Assembly: GCA_021732975.1 (NCBI GenBank)
Contig: JAKFWC010000004.1
Coordinates: 1 to 64,000 of the forward strand
Reading direction: 5' to 3'
Origin: Planctomycetaceae bacterium
GTDB lineage: Bacteria; Planctomycetota; Planctomycetia; Planctomycetales; Planctomycetaceae
DNA: 64,000 nucleotides
Shown here: piece after piece, positions 8,987 through 17,785 of the stretch
Layout of the letters: the number at the start of each line of letters is the position of its first letter
How positions within the stretch are numbered: position 1 is the first letter of the stretch
Program-made: the position numbers and the translations under genes
Notes under the pieces: generated by a model
What the model saw: only the letters and a program-made list of their open reading frames with translations
Database searches by the model: none
What the model was told of the DNA's origin: nothing

Positions 8987-9843
8987 GGCAACACCTCACT
9001 AAGATCGAATTCGCACTTTCCAAACTGGATATGTCACACGCGCGACCTTAGCAATGGAATTGCGTTCCAAGTGTGGGAAGCGGTCACATTTCATGGTAGT
9101 GACCGGGCAGTCTAAGCGAGGCGACGATTGCGCGCGTCTAGAGCGAAACCACGACGGAACTCACGACAAGCAAGGGTTTCTCATTCGGTGACGTATCTGA
9201 CTGTCCCAATCTCTGCTGTCGGCTGTTGACCTCGGCTACGTCCGCGCCGTGGACTCGCTGTATATCAGAGTGATAATGACTCCACGGTAATGCGCTCCAC
9301 ATGCTCGTCGGAGCCATCGCCTTTTTTGCCTGCACTATGCCGCGAACTCAAACGTGCGGATCGCCTTCAATACCAACAGCCCCTCGATCGGTGGTTTGGC
9401 CAAAAAGTTCCGGTATGTGTCAAGCACAGGGAGCTCGTTTCTGTTCTGCGTACTCGCAGTACAGACCAGTTCACGGAAAACGCCGAGAGGTTCGCCTCCC
9501 GGCGTTTTTTCGTTTCCGCCTTTTCCGAAAGACGTTACGTCGATCCGCCCGCTGTTCTGGCACTCTCTGTTTCGTGAGAGTCCGACCGGGCTGCGGAAGA
9601 CACCCGGATGGTCTCTCCCGGACCCCGGAATCTCCGTCAAAAACTCTCGAACTCTCGCGTTAACACCCCTCTCGGAGTTAACAACCCGGTCCCTTTCGGA
9701 CCCTGGTTTCGTCACTTCGAACCGGCTTCGGGTAGCTCTACGGATAGGGCGATGAATTTGCCCCCGAGTCCTTCCCGTTACCGCCAGACCGCTGTCTGGT
9801 TGGTCCCCTGCTGGCCGCGATTGGCCACCACGCCGGAGACAAT
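8987..9843. other. Long intergenic stretch with one terminator
   Basis: About 860 nt separate the DUF262 pair from the mosaic scar. Short frames occur on both strands but none shows a recognisable domain. A strong hairpin terminator lies at 9479-9510. Two small perfect hairpins lie close to the next gene, CCAGAC/GTCTGG near 9783-9798 and TGGCC/GGCCA near 9813-9829. They may be leftovers of a recombination site, but this is not established. Confidence 0.4.
9479..9510 (+). terminator. Rho-independent terminator, TTCG tetraloop
   Basis: A 12-nt stem (arm AACGCCGAGAGG and its partner, one A-C mismatch) closes on a TTCG tetraloop at 9491-9494 and is followed by TTTTTT. It has the features of an efficient intrinsic terminator on the plus strand. 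No intact gene was identified immediately upstream, so it may have come with a mobile fragment. Confidence 0.7.
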
Positions 9844-10029
9844 ATGCGCCAAACCGACGACGAGCTCGCCCCGGAAGAAACACGGCTCACGGAACTCGCA
9901 AGCATTTTCGCTGCGGCCATTTTGCGGCTTCGCCGCCGAATCGTCTGGAGCGACGAAGAGTTGGCCGACGGGACCAAGACATGCCTTGAGGTTCCTCCGG
10001 AGACCGTGCTCAGTGGTCACCACGGTTAA
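9844..10029 (+). CDS. Small protein of a planctomycete DUF2924/recombinase module
   Basis: The 61-aa product starts at ATG 9844 with GGAGA five nt upstream. The helix LTELASIFAAAILRLRRR and the tail TCLEVPPETVLSGHHG resemble the short protein that usually precedes DUF2924 and a large serine recombinase in planctomycete mobile modules (from memory of that gene order). Here the DUF2924 gene that should follow is cut after about 15 residues and no recombinase remains. The small protein itself appears intact, but it is probably a relic without function. Confidence 0.45.
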   Translation: MRQTDDELAPEETRLTELASIFAAAILRLRRRIVWSDEELADGTKTCLEVPPETVLSGHHG

Positions 10030-10060
10030 CGGTTTTCGAGAAACCCACAAGGAGAGATGC

Positions 10061-10317
10061 ATGTCGATCAACGTCGGAAAAGAGGTCGCCGCGCTGCAGC
10101 GGATGGGAGCAAGGACGCTCATCAGTCGCGCGGGGCGGGCATTTCGCGAACGCGTGTGCTCGCTTCTCGCGGCTCGGCAGATCGATCCGTTGGCCGGCCC
10201 CCTGGCCGTTCAGATCGAAGTCTTTCCACCGGACCATCGTCGTCGCGACATCGACAACCTGCAAAAGGCCCTGCTCGATGCGCTCCAACACGGCGGGGCC
10301 TACTTCGACGACACCAG
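10061..10317 (+). pseudogene. Chimeric fragment: DUF2924 start fused to RusA-like resolvase
   Basis: ATG 10061 follows an AAGGAGAG ribosome binding site. The first 15 residues, MSINVGKEVAALQRM, match the usual start of planctomycete DUF2924 proteins. From the next residue the sequence changes to GARTLISRAGRAFRERV, IEVFPPDHRRRDIDN and LQKALLDALQHGGAYFDD. This is the core of a RusA-type Holliday junction resolvase, including the conserved Asp-rich RRRDIDN motif. It lacks the N-terminus and the segment after DD, where another frame takes over. It reads as a recombination scar rather than a working enzyme. Confidence 0.6.
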
Positions 10318-10845
10318 ACGTACTTCAAGTCGCTCCGCATTGATCAATCGCGGATCTCCGAGCCGACCGACCTGCCGGTGATCGAGGTCGCGTTCCTGAA
10401 CGGCCAGGAGTCCCCGACCATCGAAACGGCCGAGGCGGACTTCAATCAACTCGGCGTCCAGATGCGCGGTTACCACGACTTCGGTGTCGCCCTCCAAGGT
10501 TCGCAGGGAACTCAAGGCAGTCAAGGTTCGCAAGGCGTTCAGGGCGCACAAGGCCCTCAGGGTTCCCAAGGCACTCAAGGGGCACAGGGCAGTCAGGGAT
10601 CGGGTTCGCAAGGACCACAAGGGACGCAAGGTCCTCAGGGGTCTCAGGGAGCGACTGGCTCTCAAGGTTCCGGCAGCCAAGGCCCGCAAGGAGCTCAGGG
10701 GCCACAAGGTGCGCCGGGTTCTCAAGGAACCGGAAGCCAAGGACCACAAGGCGCTCAAGGTCCGCAGGCACAGTCACGGAAGGATCACATTTCAACGATT
10801 CAATTTGCTAATGGGCTTTCTCCAAAGCTCTTTTATGAAGCTTGA
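10318..10845 (+). pseudogene. Phage capsid-like fragment running into a collagen-like tail
   Basis: Directly at the end of the RusA remnant a second frame begins with TYFKSLRIDQSRISEPTD and LPVIEVAFLNGQESPTIE, then LGVQMRGYHDFGV. This resembles the C-terminal end of a phage major capsid protein. It continues without a break into about 90 codons of Gly-X-Gln/Pro-Gln triplets (10498-10767) and a short unrelated tail to 10845 that overlaps the end of the opposite-strand gene. The frame is open upstream to ATG 10057, but that part is out of frame with the better RusA coding. It is probably a prophage remnant. A translated collagen-like fusion cannot be excluded. Confidence 0.45.
10498..10767 (+). 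repeat. Collagen-like GXQ/GPQ triplet repeat
   Basis: About 90 codons of Gly-X-Y triplets are dominated by GSQ, GPQ, GAQ and GTQ, with two-residue GS interruptions that split the array into blocks. The nucleotide pattern is a degenerate 9-nt periodicity (GGxxxxCAA/CAG). Such arrays are typical of phage tail-fibre and bacterial surface collagen-like proteins and are prone to slippage. Confidence 0.85.
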
Positions 10846-12571
10846 CTTGCTCCCTTTGAGACACTTTCCCATCCACGGTGACCAACTGTTGGCTTAAATT
10901 CAATTCGGCTCTTGGGGCAAAGCGATTGAGCGCGCTTCGCCATGCATCGAGGTTCTGTTTCTTGAGCGCCGGGAGTTCGTCTTCGTTGAACGATTCCAGT
11001 TTCTCCCCTCGCTCAAGCAGGCAGAGATCCGGCGAGGCGTCATGAACTCGCATCCCTGTCGAAGACAAGATTACGACATGGAATCTAGGAGCCTTCGGGT
11101 TATTTGACTCTGGGGTCTCGTGCTTCAATTCAATCGTGTCGATCTCATCCCAACCGATGCGATGTCCATCAGGGGGTGTCAACCCGTCGGTTCCGAGCAC
11201 CCATGTCGGCTTGGACCAGAATAGAGCTGGAGTGGAGCACAGCCAAACGCCAACGGCCGGGACGATTAGCACGGCGATGAGAATGCAAATAGTGGTGACA
11301 GCCCCTGTCCGATATCGTTTCGCCCTTGGGGGGGATATCGGATCTGGCGATGCGGGAGCCTTGGAATCCAGATCATCCGCAATTGCTTCTGCCAAAGTCA
11401 GCAGGCCGAGGAACGGCAACATGCTCACAATGACGCAAAAGACACGCCAAGTGATGTGGATGAATGATCCAATTGACCCGAATCCGATCCAATGCCATCC
11501 CTCTGGCGTCGCGATCGGGCCCGCGAACGTTTGGTACCGAATCTCGGGACTAACACCCATGCCGCTTTTCGCCAGGACTTCGGCGAAAAGCATCATGATC
11601 ATGCCGATCGTCATAGGCATGACCACCAAACATACTACAGCAGCACAGAAGATTAAGACCCCTAAACGGGCGTTTGAAACTTCCGCCTCGTCAACTCTTC
11701 GGTCACCTTTGATTGATTCAGTCGTATACCCTCGATGAAAGTGATTCTCCCGACGCTCCAACGGAGGCGGTAGCCGCACCGGTCCGACGAGTGGCGTGAC
11801 AAAATGAGTTCTGAGCTTCGACAAGATCGCCTGGTTGAGGGGATCGCTCAGTGACGAGAGACTCAGACAGGGACCGAGGACCGTGCGGGCGTCCCGATCC
11901 CAGATTGGTGCGTCGGGAAAGAGCCTTCGGCAGATCTCGACGGCTTCCGGCGGTGCATCCACAGATGCGATGAAAACCGTTCGCGGCAACACCTCTGGCT
12001 GTTGCGACAAGAAACTCAGTTCTTCGTACAGACCCTGGCGGCCAAAAGACAGGTTCACGACGATCACATCGGACCAACGAATATACCGGTGAACCATTTC
12101 TCGCCAGTGGGCGTCGGTGCTGAAGCGGCTGCCGATCCCCAGCATCAAATCGCCGAATTGATCAGACCATCGGGATTTCTCAATGCGACCGGGAAACAAA
12201 GAAATGATATTCGCCGACGGCGCGAGTTGGACCAGCCACTTCGAGAATGCGCCGTTGCGTGGATCAAAGGTATGCAGCAACAGAATCTGGGGGCCGCATA
12301 ACCCTCTCAAGAGTGCAACTGCCGGAAACAACGGTGCGGTGACAGCCAGCCAATAGTTGGCGGTATCGGCATAGATCAGCTGCCAGACGTGTAGCGAAAA
12401 AAAAGCCGCTACAACGTAGACTCGGACATCCGGCGCCAATGTCCAGCGAACATATTCGCTCAGACCGATGCGCCGCGCATGCCGGAACGCCAGGCAAAGG
12501 TAGTGGACCAGATAAGCGATGGCCACTGCGAGCATTGCAGCATATAGCCAAGTAACCATTGGCCCCGACAT
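10808..12571 (-). CDS. Multi-pass membrane protein with possible TIR-like cytosolic domain
   Basis: The protein has 587 aa (start ATG 12571; Met5 is an alternative). Hydrophobic helices lie near residues 5-30 and 50-90. A soluble alpha/beta stretch at about 95-240 contains ILLLHTFDP, then WSDVIVVNLSFGRQGLYEEL and a downstream FIASVD strand. Further membrane helices occur near 300-335, 360-395 and 425-450. The soluble C-terminal part has no recognised motif. The order strand, SDVIVVNLS and a following Glu-bearing helix is reminiscent of TIR/SEFIR domains, but the match is only by eye. Location beside an ankyrin protein and a TIR-NACHT protein would suit a membrane-bound defence sensor or effector. 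An uncharacterised membrane protein of other function is equally possible. Confidence 0.6.
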   Translation of the reverse strand: MSGPMVTWLYAAMLAVAIAYLVHYLCLAFRHARRIGLSEYVRWTLAPDVRVYVVAAFFSLHVWQLIYADTANYWLAVTAPLFPAVALLRGLCGPQILLLHTFDPRNGAFSKWLVQLAPSANIISLFPGRIEKSRWSDQFGDLMLGIGSRFSTDAHWREMVHRYIRWSDVIVVNLSFGRQGLYEELSFLSQQPEVLPRTVFIASVDAPPEAVEICRRLFPDAPIWDRDARTVLGPCLSLSSLSDPLNQAILSKLRTHFVTPLVGPVRLPPPLERRENHFHRGYTTESIKGDRRVDEAEVSNARLGVLIFCAAVVCLVVMPMTIGMIMMLFAEVLAKSGMGVSPEIRYQTFAGPIATPEGWHWIGFGSIGSFIHITWRVFCVIVSMLPFLGLLTLAEAIADDLDSKAPASPDPISPPRAKRYRTGAVTTICILIAVLIVPAVGVWLCSTPALFWSKPTWVLGTDGLTPPDGHRIGWDEIDTIELKHETPESNNPKAPRFHVVILSSTGMRVHDASPDLCLLERGEKLESFNEDELPALKKQNLDAWRSALNRFAPRAELNLSQQLVTVDGKVSQREQVKLHKRALEKAH

Positions 12572-12748
12572 TGGCGAGCCCCTTGAAGGTAGTCAACGAA
12601 CGTCCGTCACTCACCGAACCTGTCGTCCCACACCTGGACACTCTCACAAGAACGGAGCGCAGTCAGGCACTAGGAAGTGAGATCATCGGATTGCACTTTT
12701 AATCGTCAGCCGATCGAACGACCCATGGTCCTTCGCGGCCTGCGGTCC

Positions 12749-13561
12749 TTAGGTGGCACGCTGCGCCGTCAGGAGCGCCACCAGCTCCTTTTGGTGATTG
12801 TCCCGCGCCTCATCCAAGGCGGTATTGCCTGCCATATCGCGGGCCTCCAGGTTCGCCCCCTTGGCCAACAATGCCGTTGCGACCGCGACCGCGTCGGCCG
12901 GTTGTTTCAGGGAAGCACATGCCATCAGCGGCGTGGTTCCTAGGACGCTCGCGTGATCGACGTTCGCGCCCCCTTCGATGAGCAGCAGCGCCGCTTGTGT
13001 TTCTCCGCGTTGGATCGCTAAGAGCAACGCCGTATGCCCGTCATAGATCGCGTTCAGGTCCGCCTTTTCCACCACGGCTTCTCGCACGACATCGAGCCTT
13101 CCTTTCCACACGGCCTTGGCCAAATGAGCGAACCGAGGCACCGCGCGACCATCCTCGACTTGATCGGCGACCGGTGGCTCGTAGTTGTCCAAGGCGAAGG
13201 GCGCCAGATCCAAATGAATGCCGCTTTGCAGCGACCATTCGTCGAAACATGCCTCGCCGATGCCGTCACTCCATTGTTCCAGCGTCTGATCGACGAGCAT
13301 CTGAAGTTGTTCGGACTGCAACGCCGCGGGCGACCAGTATTCGCTGACGACTCTCAGTTCGCTTCGTTGCGAGTCGAATGCCATCTGGATCGCGCCTCCT
13401 ACGATGCTGATGTCGTTCAACAGTTCATGGTCGAGGTAGTTCGCGCAAGCATCCTCGTCGTATCGCAAGCCATTCAATGTCTGCAGCAGTGGAGTGTCGG
13501 CGATTGCCTCGCCGGTCTGGGCATCGCAAGCGAGCGCCGGGCCTGAAACGACGATCTTCAT
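12749..13561 (-). CDS. Ankyrin-repeat protein
   Basis: The protein has 270 aa. The N-terminal 120 residues form an unrecognised domain (VVSEYWSP, QWSDGIGEACF) of a kind I associate with other ankyrin proteins. From about residue 145 come four ankyrin-type repeats with the TPLMACA, NTALDEA and TALLLAI turn motifs and the helix pattern ALLLIEGGANVD. These repeats mediate protein contacts. It is encoded on the same strand as the membrane protein, with 177 nt between, and could be its partner. No signal peptide is evident, so a cytoplasmic location is likely. Confidence 0.8.
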   Translation of the reverse strand: MKIVVSGPALACDAQTGEAIADTPLLQTLNGLRYDEDACANYLDHELLNDISIVGGAIQMAFDSQRSELRVVSEYWSPAALQSEQLQMLVDQTLEQWSDGIGEACFDEWSLQSGIHLDLAPFALDNYEPPVADQVEDGRAVPRFAHLAKAVWKGRLDVVREAVVEKADLNAIYDGHTALLLAIQRGETQAALLLIEGGANVDHASVLGTTPLMACASLKQPADAVAVATALLAKGANLEARDMAGNTALDEARDNHQKELVALLTAQRAT

Positions 13562-13690
13562 GGTTCACCAGGATTCTGTGACGGGGTGAAACGACGATGG
13601 CGACACTTTAACCGAGTAAAAGGCGAATTCCAAAGTGCAGTATTGCGGGTCACATAGAATCGCCCGCTCTGGCAGAACATTCCCACGAAC

Positions 13691-13832
13691 CTATGAAAGA
13701 CCGTGTTCAACGACTGGTGGTCGGATTGAGGATTCGCCACGATTCACCTGCGGCAGAAACAGAATCGCCTCCTGAATGTCCGCGCCAGCAGCAAGAGGTG
13801 CATGATCTGCGTGATGCGCGCGAGAAACGTTT
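13691..13832 (-). pseudogene. Relic of an HTH protein from a recombinase module
   Basis: The minus strand reads FLARITQIMHLLLLAR and then, after a one-base shift, DIQEAILFLPQVNRGES with a stop at 13691. Joined, the two pieces resemble the C-terminal end of a small ParB/HTH-like protein found with planctomycete serine recombinases. The frame change in the middle of the motif marks it as decayed. Assignment is from memory of that family. Confidence 0.4.
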
Positions 13833-14352
13833 CCAGGCCCGCTGTTGGGCTTGATGGCAAAAGTAGTATTGGTAACGCTGGATTGCCGCGCGCGGAGTAC
13901 CTTGCGCGCACCGCCTCATCGAACGAAACCAGAAAAACGAGAAGGTCTACATTCAAAGCACCTTATCCTGGCTGACGAATTGCGCCCAACCAGATCGTCA
14001 CTATTGGACGCCCAACGGAACTCGGGCCAGGCGCAAGCCGAGGGTCACTTCGCGGAGTGACTGGGGACCGGTGTACCGCAGCGCCGAATGCAGCTAAGCC
14101 GCTCGCCGCTCATAGGCCCGCAGTAGGCCACCGAGTCGCGTCGTACAGACGATGTCGCGAGACAGGGCTTCCAGCGCCGAAGTCAACCATCATGAGATTA
14201 TCATTATCGAAAGACGCGGCTGAACTGCGACTGGTCAGCCAGCTGGTTTTCAGCGTGATTCCCCTGCCGCTAGCCTCACCGCGTGTTCACACAGTAGATT
14301 GATGTCGATCTTTCTGCACGGATCTTTATCCGCCATTTCTGGGACGGACAGT
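13833..14352. other. Intergenic, nothing recognised
   Basis: This stretch upstream of the AAA+/RyR gene has only short low-quality frames. In-frame upstream starts at 14299 (TTG) and 14302 (ATG) have no Shine-Dalgarno sequence, whereas a GGGACGGA lies shortly before ATG 14353. No promoter was convincingly seen. Confidence 0.4.
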
Positions 14353-17217
14353 ATGAGTTCACCCGTATCGAATACCGTCGATATAGCGATCGCTGTGGCC
14401 GGAGACATCTGCCTGGATGTGGTGGGCGTGCCGATTCCGCCACCGGCGACTGATGTCCACACGGCGGACAATTGGCGGCAGACGGGCGAGACCCGGACGT
14501 ACTACCTCCCCGGCGGAGCCCATTTGCTCGAGCATTTCGTCTGGGCTGCGTCATCCACCTTCGGGGGGCATGACGCTGCAGTGTTTGGTCCGCGGCCGCG
14601 ACGCCCGAAATCCCTGGCAAATGAATTCGATGGCCCAATCGGAGAGCTGCTGTCGATCACTGACTATCGAAATATCGCCGAGCGATTGACACGCGACGAA
14701 ATCGTTCATTCGCTGTTGGAAGCCGATTATTTTCTCGCCAGCCCCGACGAGAAGAAAATCCAACAGCTCCGGATCCTTGCCACGCACGGGTTTTCCGGCC
14801 CAAAGACCGATGATCCAAGCCTGTCGATTGAACCCCCGCATCAACCGGCGACGGTGTTCGTTCTCGACGACACGGGCAATCGCTTTCGGCACACGCCACA
14901 GCAGTGGCAGAATGCCATCAGGACGCCGGGTGCGGACGATTCATCGGCCCGGGTGATTTATAAGTTGCATCGTCCATTGCCCACACCAGCGACGGCGGCG
15001 GAGAATCCGTTATGGTGCCAGATCCAAAAGCATTTCCATGAAGCAACAATCGTCATCGTATCCGTGGATGACTTACGCGATCTCGATGTCGTAATCAGTC
15101 GAGGATTATCGTGGGAAAGGACGGCATTGGATGTCGTTTGGAATCTCTTGAATACTCAAGCCTTTCAATGCCTGCGCGATTGCCCCCATCTGATCGTCCG
15201 TTTCGGCCTCAACGGCGCACTCTACTGGCATACGGCATCCAATGAAGGACAGCGCTCGCACCGTGCATGGCTGTTTTATGACCCTACCGGCATCGAGGGC
15301 ACCGGCGAACAGGGGCGAGCTGGCAAAATGGTCGGTTACGGGTCCGCCTTTACCGCGGCAGTCGCCGCCGCCGTGGCTTGCGATTCAAATGGCATCCACC
15401 CTATCCCCGATAGTCACGGTCACCCCTTCGAACCAGCGCGCTGCTTGTGCCAAGGAATTCAATTCGGACTGATCGCCACGCGTCGACTGTTGGAAATCGG
15501 TTTTGGGAAGCGTGATCAGCAAGATCCTTTCGACTATCCGGGCAAGGAACTCTTCGCGAATATCAAGGATTGCGACCAATCGTTTCCTTGCCAGCCAGTG
15601 CCGATTATCCCCGGTGCGCTCGTGCCCGATCGGGGATATTGGCGTCTGCTCGAATCGATCTTCAAAGGGAAGAAAGACCTGTTGGAGGAAGGCGTTAAGC
15701 TGGTGGCACGCGGTGCCAAACCCGCGACGCCTGCGCAGAAAGACGCCATGAAGCTTCTCAGATCGGTTCCGATGGCCGTGTTCGCCAATGCATTGCGTAC
15801 GACTGATCGTCGTGAAATTGAAAACTATCGCGCGTTGTATGCGTTAATGCAGGCTTACATTCATCTCACGAAAGTTCAGCGTCCATTAAGTGTCGCCGTC
15901 TTTGGGCCTCCGGGGGCCGGCAAGTCTTTCGGGGTGAAAATGGTCGCCGAGGCCTTAGGTCAGGTGAGCTGCCCGCGGAAGCTCAAATCGCTGACGTTCA
16001 ATCTCTCGCAGTACAATCACCCCGATCAACTGTCCGAGGCCTTTCACGAAGTGCGTGACATCGTTCTCAAAGGCGACATTCCCCTTGTATTCTTCGATGA
16101 ATTCGACGCGGCGCTCGCCGGTGAGAAGCTCGGTTGGCTTAAATATTTTCTGGCACCGATGCAGGACGCGGAATTCCTTGACAACGGCGTGCCTCATCCC
16201 ATCGGGCAGGCGATTTTCGTGTTCGCCGGAGGGACATCCTCGACATACGCCGATTTCGCCCGGCCGTTTCTCGCGTCCCAAGACGGCCTGCAAAAGGTAG
16301 CCGACGCCAAAAGCGAACGCGACTTCAAGGACGCCAAGGGGCCTGATTTTCTCTCGCGTCTGCGCGGGTCTCTCGACATTCCCGGACTCGATCTGGGTCC
16401 ACCGTTTGACCCTTATGGCCCGGTGGAAGCGTTTCCCTGCCCCGCGGCCATTCTGCTGCGCCGGGCCGGTATCCTCAATTTCCAGATCGCAGACAAGGCT
16501 CCTCACCTCAAGGATTCCGCAGGCGCGTGCCAGATCACGGATAACGTCCTCCAGGCGCTACTCTATCTCCCGCATTTCATCCACGGCAATCGTTCGTTTG
16601 AAGCTCTGCTCGATATGAGCAGCTTGCCGGGCGCAAAGGGATTTAGCCCGTCGGATCTCCCGTCTCGTTCACACACCGCGTTGCATGCCAATTCTGACCA
16701 GCTCCATCAGTTAATCGGCTCGGGATGCACGTTTCCCAAGGCCGGTCGGGAAACAATCGCCCGAGCGATACACGCGGAGTACCTGCCCCCGGTGGGAAAA
16801 CGAAGCCTCAAGAAACGCTCGCATCGGGAATGGATCGATCTCGATGACGACCTCAAAGAATCAAATCGCGAGCAGGCCGATCACATTGCCGTCAAGCTCC
16901 GGATGATCGAACTCTGGTTTCGTAAAGTTGATAATCCGGATTTGGCGAGCACTGGTGTGAAATGGATGCAGGAACTCCACAATCTCAAAACGCTGGCCAT
17001 CGCCGAGCATGCCCGCTGGGCGGCGGCCCTACGGCGGGATGGCTGGATTGCCGGGCGAGACAACACCGATGCCAGCCGGGACGATCAGCGGATGGTCCAC
17101 AATTGCCTGTTCCCCTGGGACGGATTAACGCCGGCCCAGCAACAGCAAGACATCGACACGGTCAGCAAGATTCCCGCATTTCTCGCTGCCGCCGGATACG
17201 AGATCGTCAAGCTGTAG
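14353..17217 (+). CDS. Sugar-kinase-like / AAA+ ATPase / RyR-domain protein
   Basis: The protein has 954 aa from ATG 14353 (972 if an upstream TTG is used). The N-terminal 370 residues resemble a PfkB/ribokinase fold: GDICLDVVG near residue 13, a GGA loop, VRFGLNGALYW, and GYGSAFTAAVAAAVA where active kinases have GAGDxF. The catalytic Asp is thus replaced by Ser. An AAA+ domain follows with Walker A GPPGAGKS at about 518 and Walker B LVFFDEFDA at about 578. The last 90 residues match an RyR domain (LAIAEHARWAAALRRDGW at about 880, then the IPAFLAAAGYEI end). A nucleotide- or ligand-sensing ATPase is plausible. Its neighbours are TIR/NACHT and ankyrin genes, which favours a role in defence. 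The biochemical activity is unknown. Confidence 0.75.
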   Translation: MSSPVSNTVDIAIAVAGDICLDVVGVPIPPPATDVHTADNWRQTGETRTYYLPGGAHLLEHFVWAASSTFGGHDAAVFGPRPRRPKSLANEFDGPIGELLSITDYRNIAERLTRDEIVHSLLEADYFLASPDEKKIQQLRILATHGFSGPKTDDPSLSIEPPHQPATVFVLDDTGNRFRHTPQQWQNAIRTPGADDSSARVIYKLHRPLPTPATAAENPLWCQIQKHFHEATIVIVSVDDLRDLDVVISRGLSWERTALDVVWNLLNTQAFQCLRDCPHLIVRFGLNGALYWHTASNEGQRSHRAWLFYDPTGIEGTGEQGRAGKMVGYGSAFTAAVAAAVACDSNGIHPIPDSHGHPFEPARCLCQGIQFGLIATRRLLEIGFGKRDQQDPFDYPGKELFANIKDCDQSFPCQPVPIIPGALVPDRGYWRLLESIFKGKKDLLEEGVKLVARGAKPATPAQKDAMKLLRSVPMAVFANALRTTDRREIENYRALYALMQAYIHLTKVQRPLSVAVFGPPGAGKSFGVKMVAEALGQVSCPRKLKSLTFNLSQYNHPDQLSEAFHEVRDIVLKGDIPLVFFDEFDAALAGEKLGWLKYFLAPMQDAEFLDNGVPHPIGQAIFVFAGGTSSTYADFARPFLASQDGLQKVADAKSERDFKDAKGPDFLSRLRGSLDIPGLDLGPPFDPYGPVEAFPCPAAILLRRAGILNFQIADKAPHLKDSAGACQITDNVLQALLYLPHFIHGNRSFEALLDMSSLPGAKGFSPSDLPSRSHTALHANSDQLHQLIGSGCTFPKAGRETIARAIHAEYLPPVGKRSLKKRSHREWIDLDDDLKESNREQADHIAVKLRMIELWFRKVDNPDLASTGVKWMQELHNLKTLAIAEHARWAAALRRDGWIAGRDNTDASRDDQRMVHNCLFPWDGLTPAQQQQDIDTVSKIPAFLAAAGYEIVKL

Positions 17218-17785
17218 TGGGAATGCTGACCAAAACCGCCCCGTAGACTACTCCGAAACAAATCGAATTACGGAATCCCACGTCAGCCTTCAGGATGCCT
17301 CAACGCTAAATGAGCTGTGAAGCAGGTGGATCAAGTGTGTAAGTCGCTCATTACAGTGCGCGGATGCAAGGTCTCCGCTTTTTCCTGGTCTCGGTGAGCA
17401 GCGCCATACTAATGAGGCCATTAGTGGGTATCCGGCGCTTTAACACCGTCGTGCGTCGCCCCACCACCGCGTCGTACACTTTCAAGGCAGGGTCGAACGC
17501 CACTGTATTTTCCTCGTAGTCCCGCATCACGATCATTGCCGCTGGGCATTGCTCCTCGGTATGCATCGTTGCGTCTCTCGTTCCGCATTGGCGAGCGACG
17601 TTGATGTCCTTCGAAGCCACTTCCAAATCGTGAGACCTATTGCGCAGAAGATTACGGTTGAACTGTTCCCTCAAGACTAAGTCGGGTCAACATTAGCGAA
17701 TTCATTCGTTGAATCAGCTCATCGCTGGGATAGAATGCGGCTTCGAGAATCTCCGCTGGCTTGCTCGGCTAAAAAGGAGAGCACA
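17218..17785. other. Intergenic with one doubtful minus-strand frame
   Basis: About 570 nt lie between the AAA+/RyR and TIR genes. A 107-codon minus-strand frame (17351-17674) is open but has no recognisable domain or convincing ribosome binding site. The promoter of the TIR gene should lie near the right end. AAAAAGGAGA at 17771-17780 is the ribosome binding site that fixes the TIR gene start at 17786. Confidence 0.4.

Noticed and set aside
10498..10767. Repeat considered as a possible CRISPR array
   Set aside because: The period is 9 nt and coding in phase; there are no constant repeats with variable spacers.
10300..10795. Two Leu/Arg-rich antisense frames over the collagen-like repeat
   Set aside because: They are the reverse reading of a triplet repeat and have no independent support.
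17351..17674. 107-aa minus-strand frame before the TIR gene
   Set aside because: No domain and no good ribosome binding site; listed only in the gap note.
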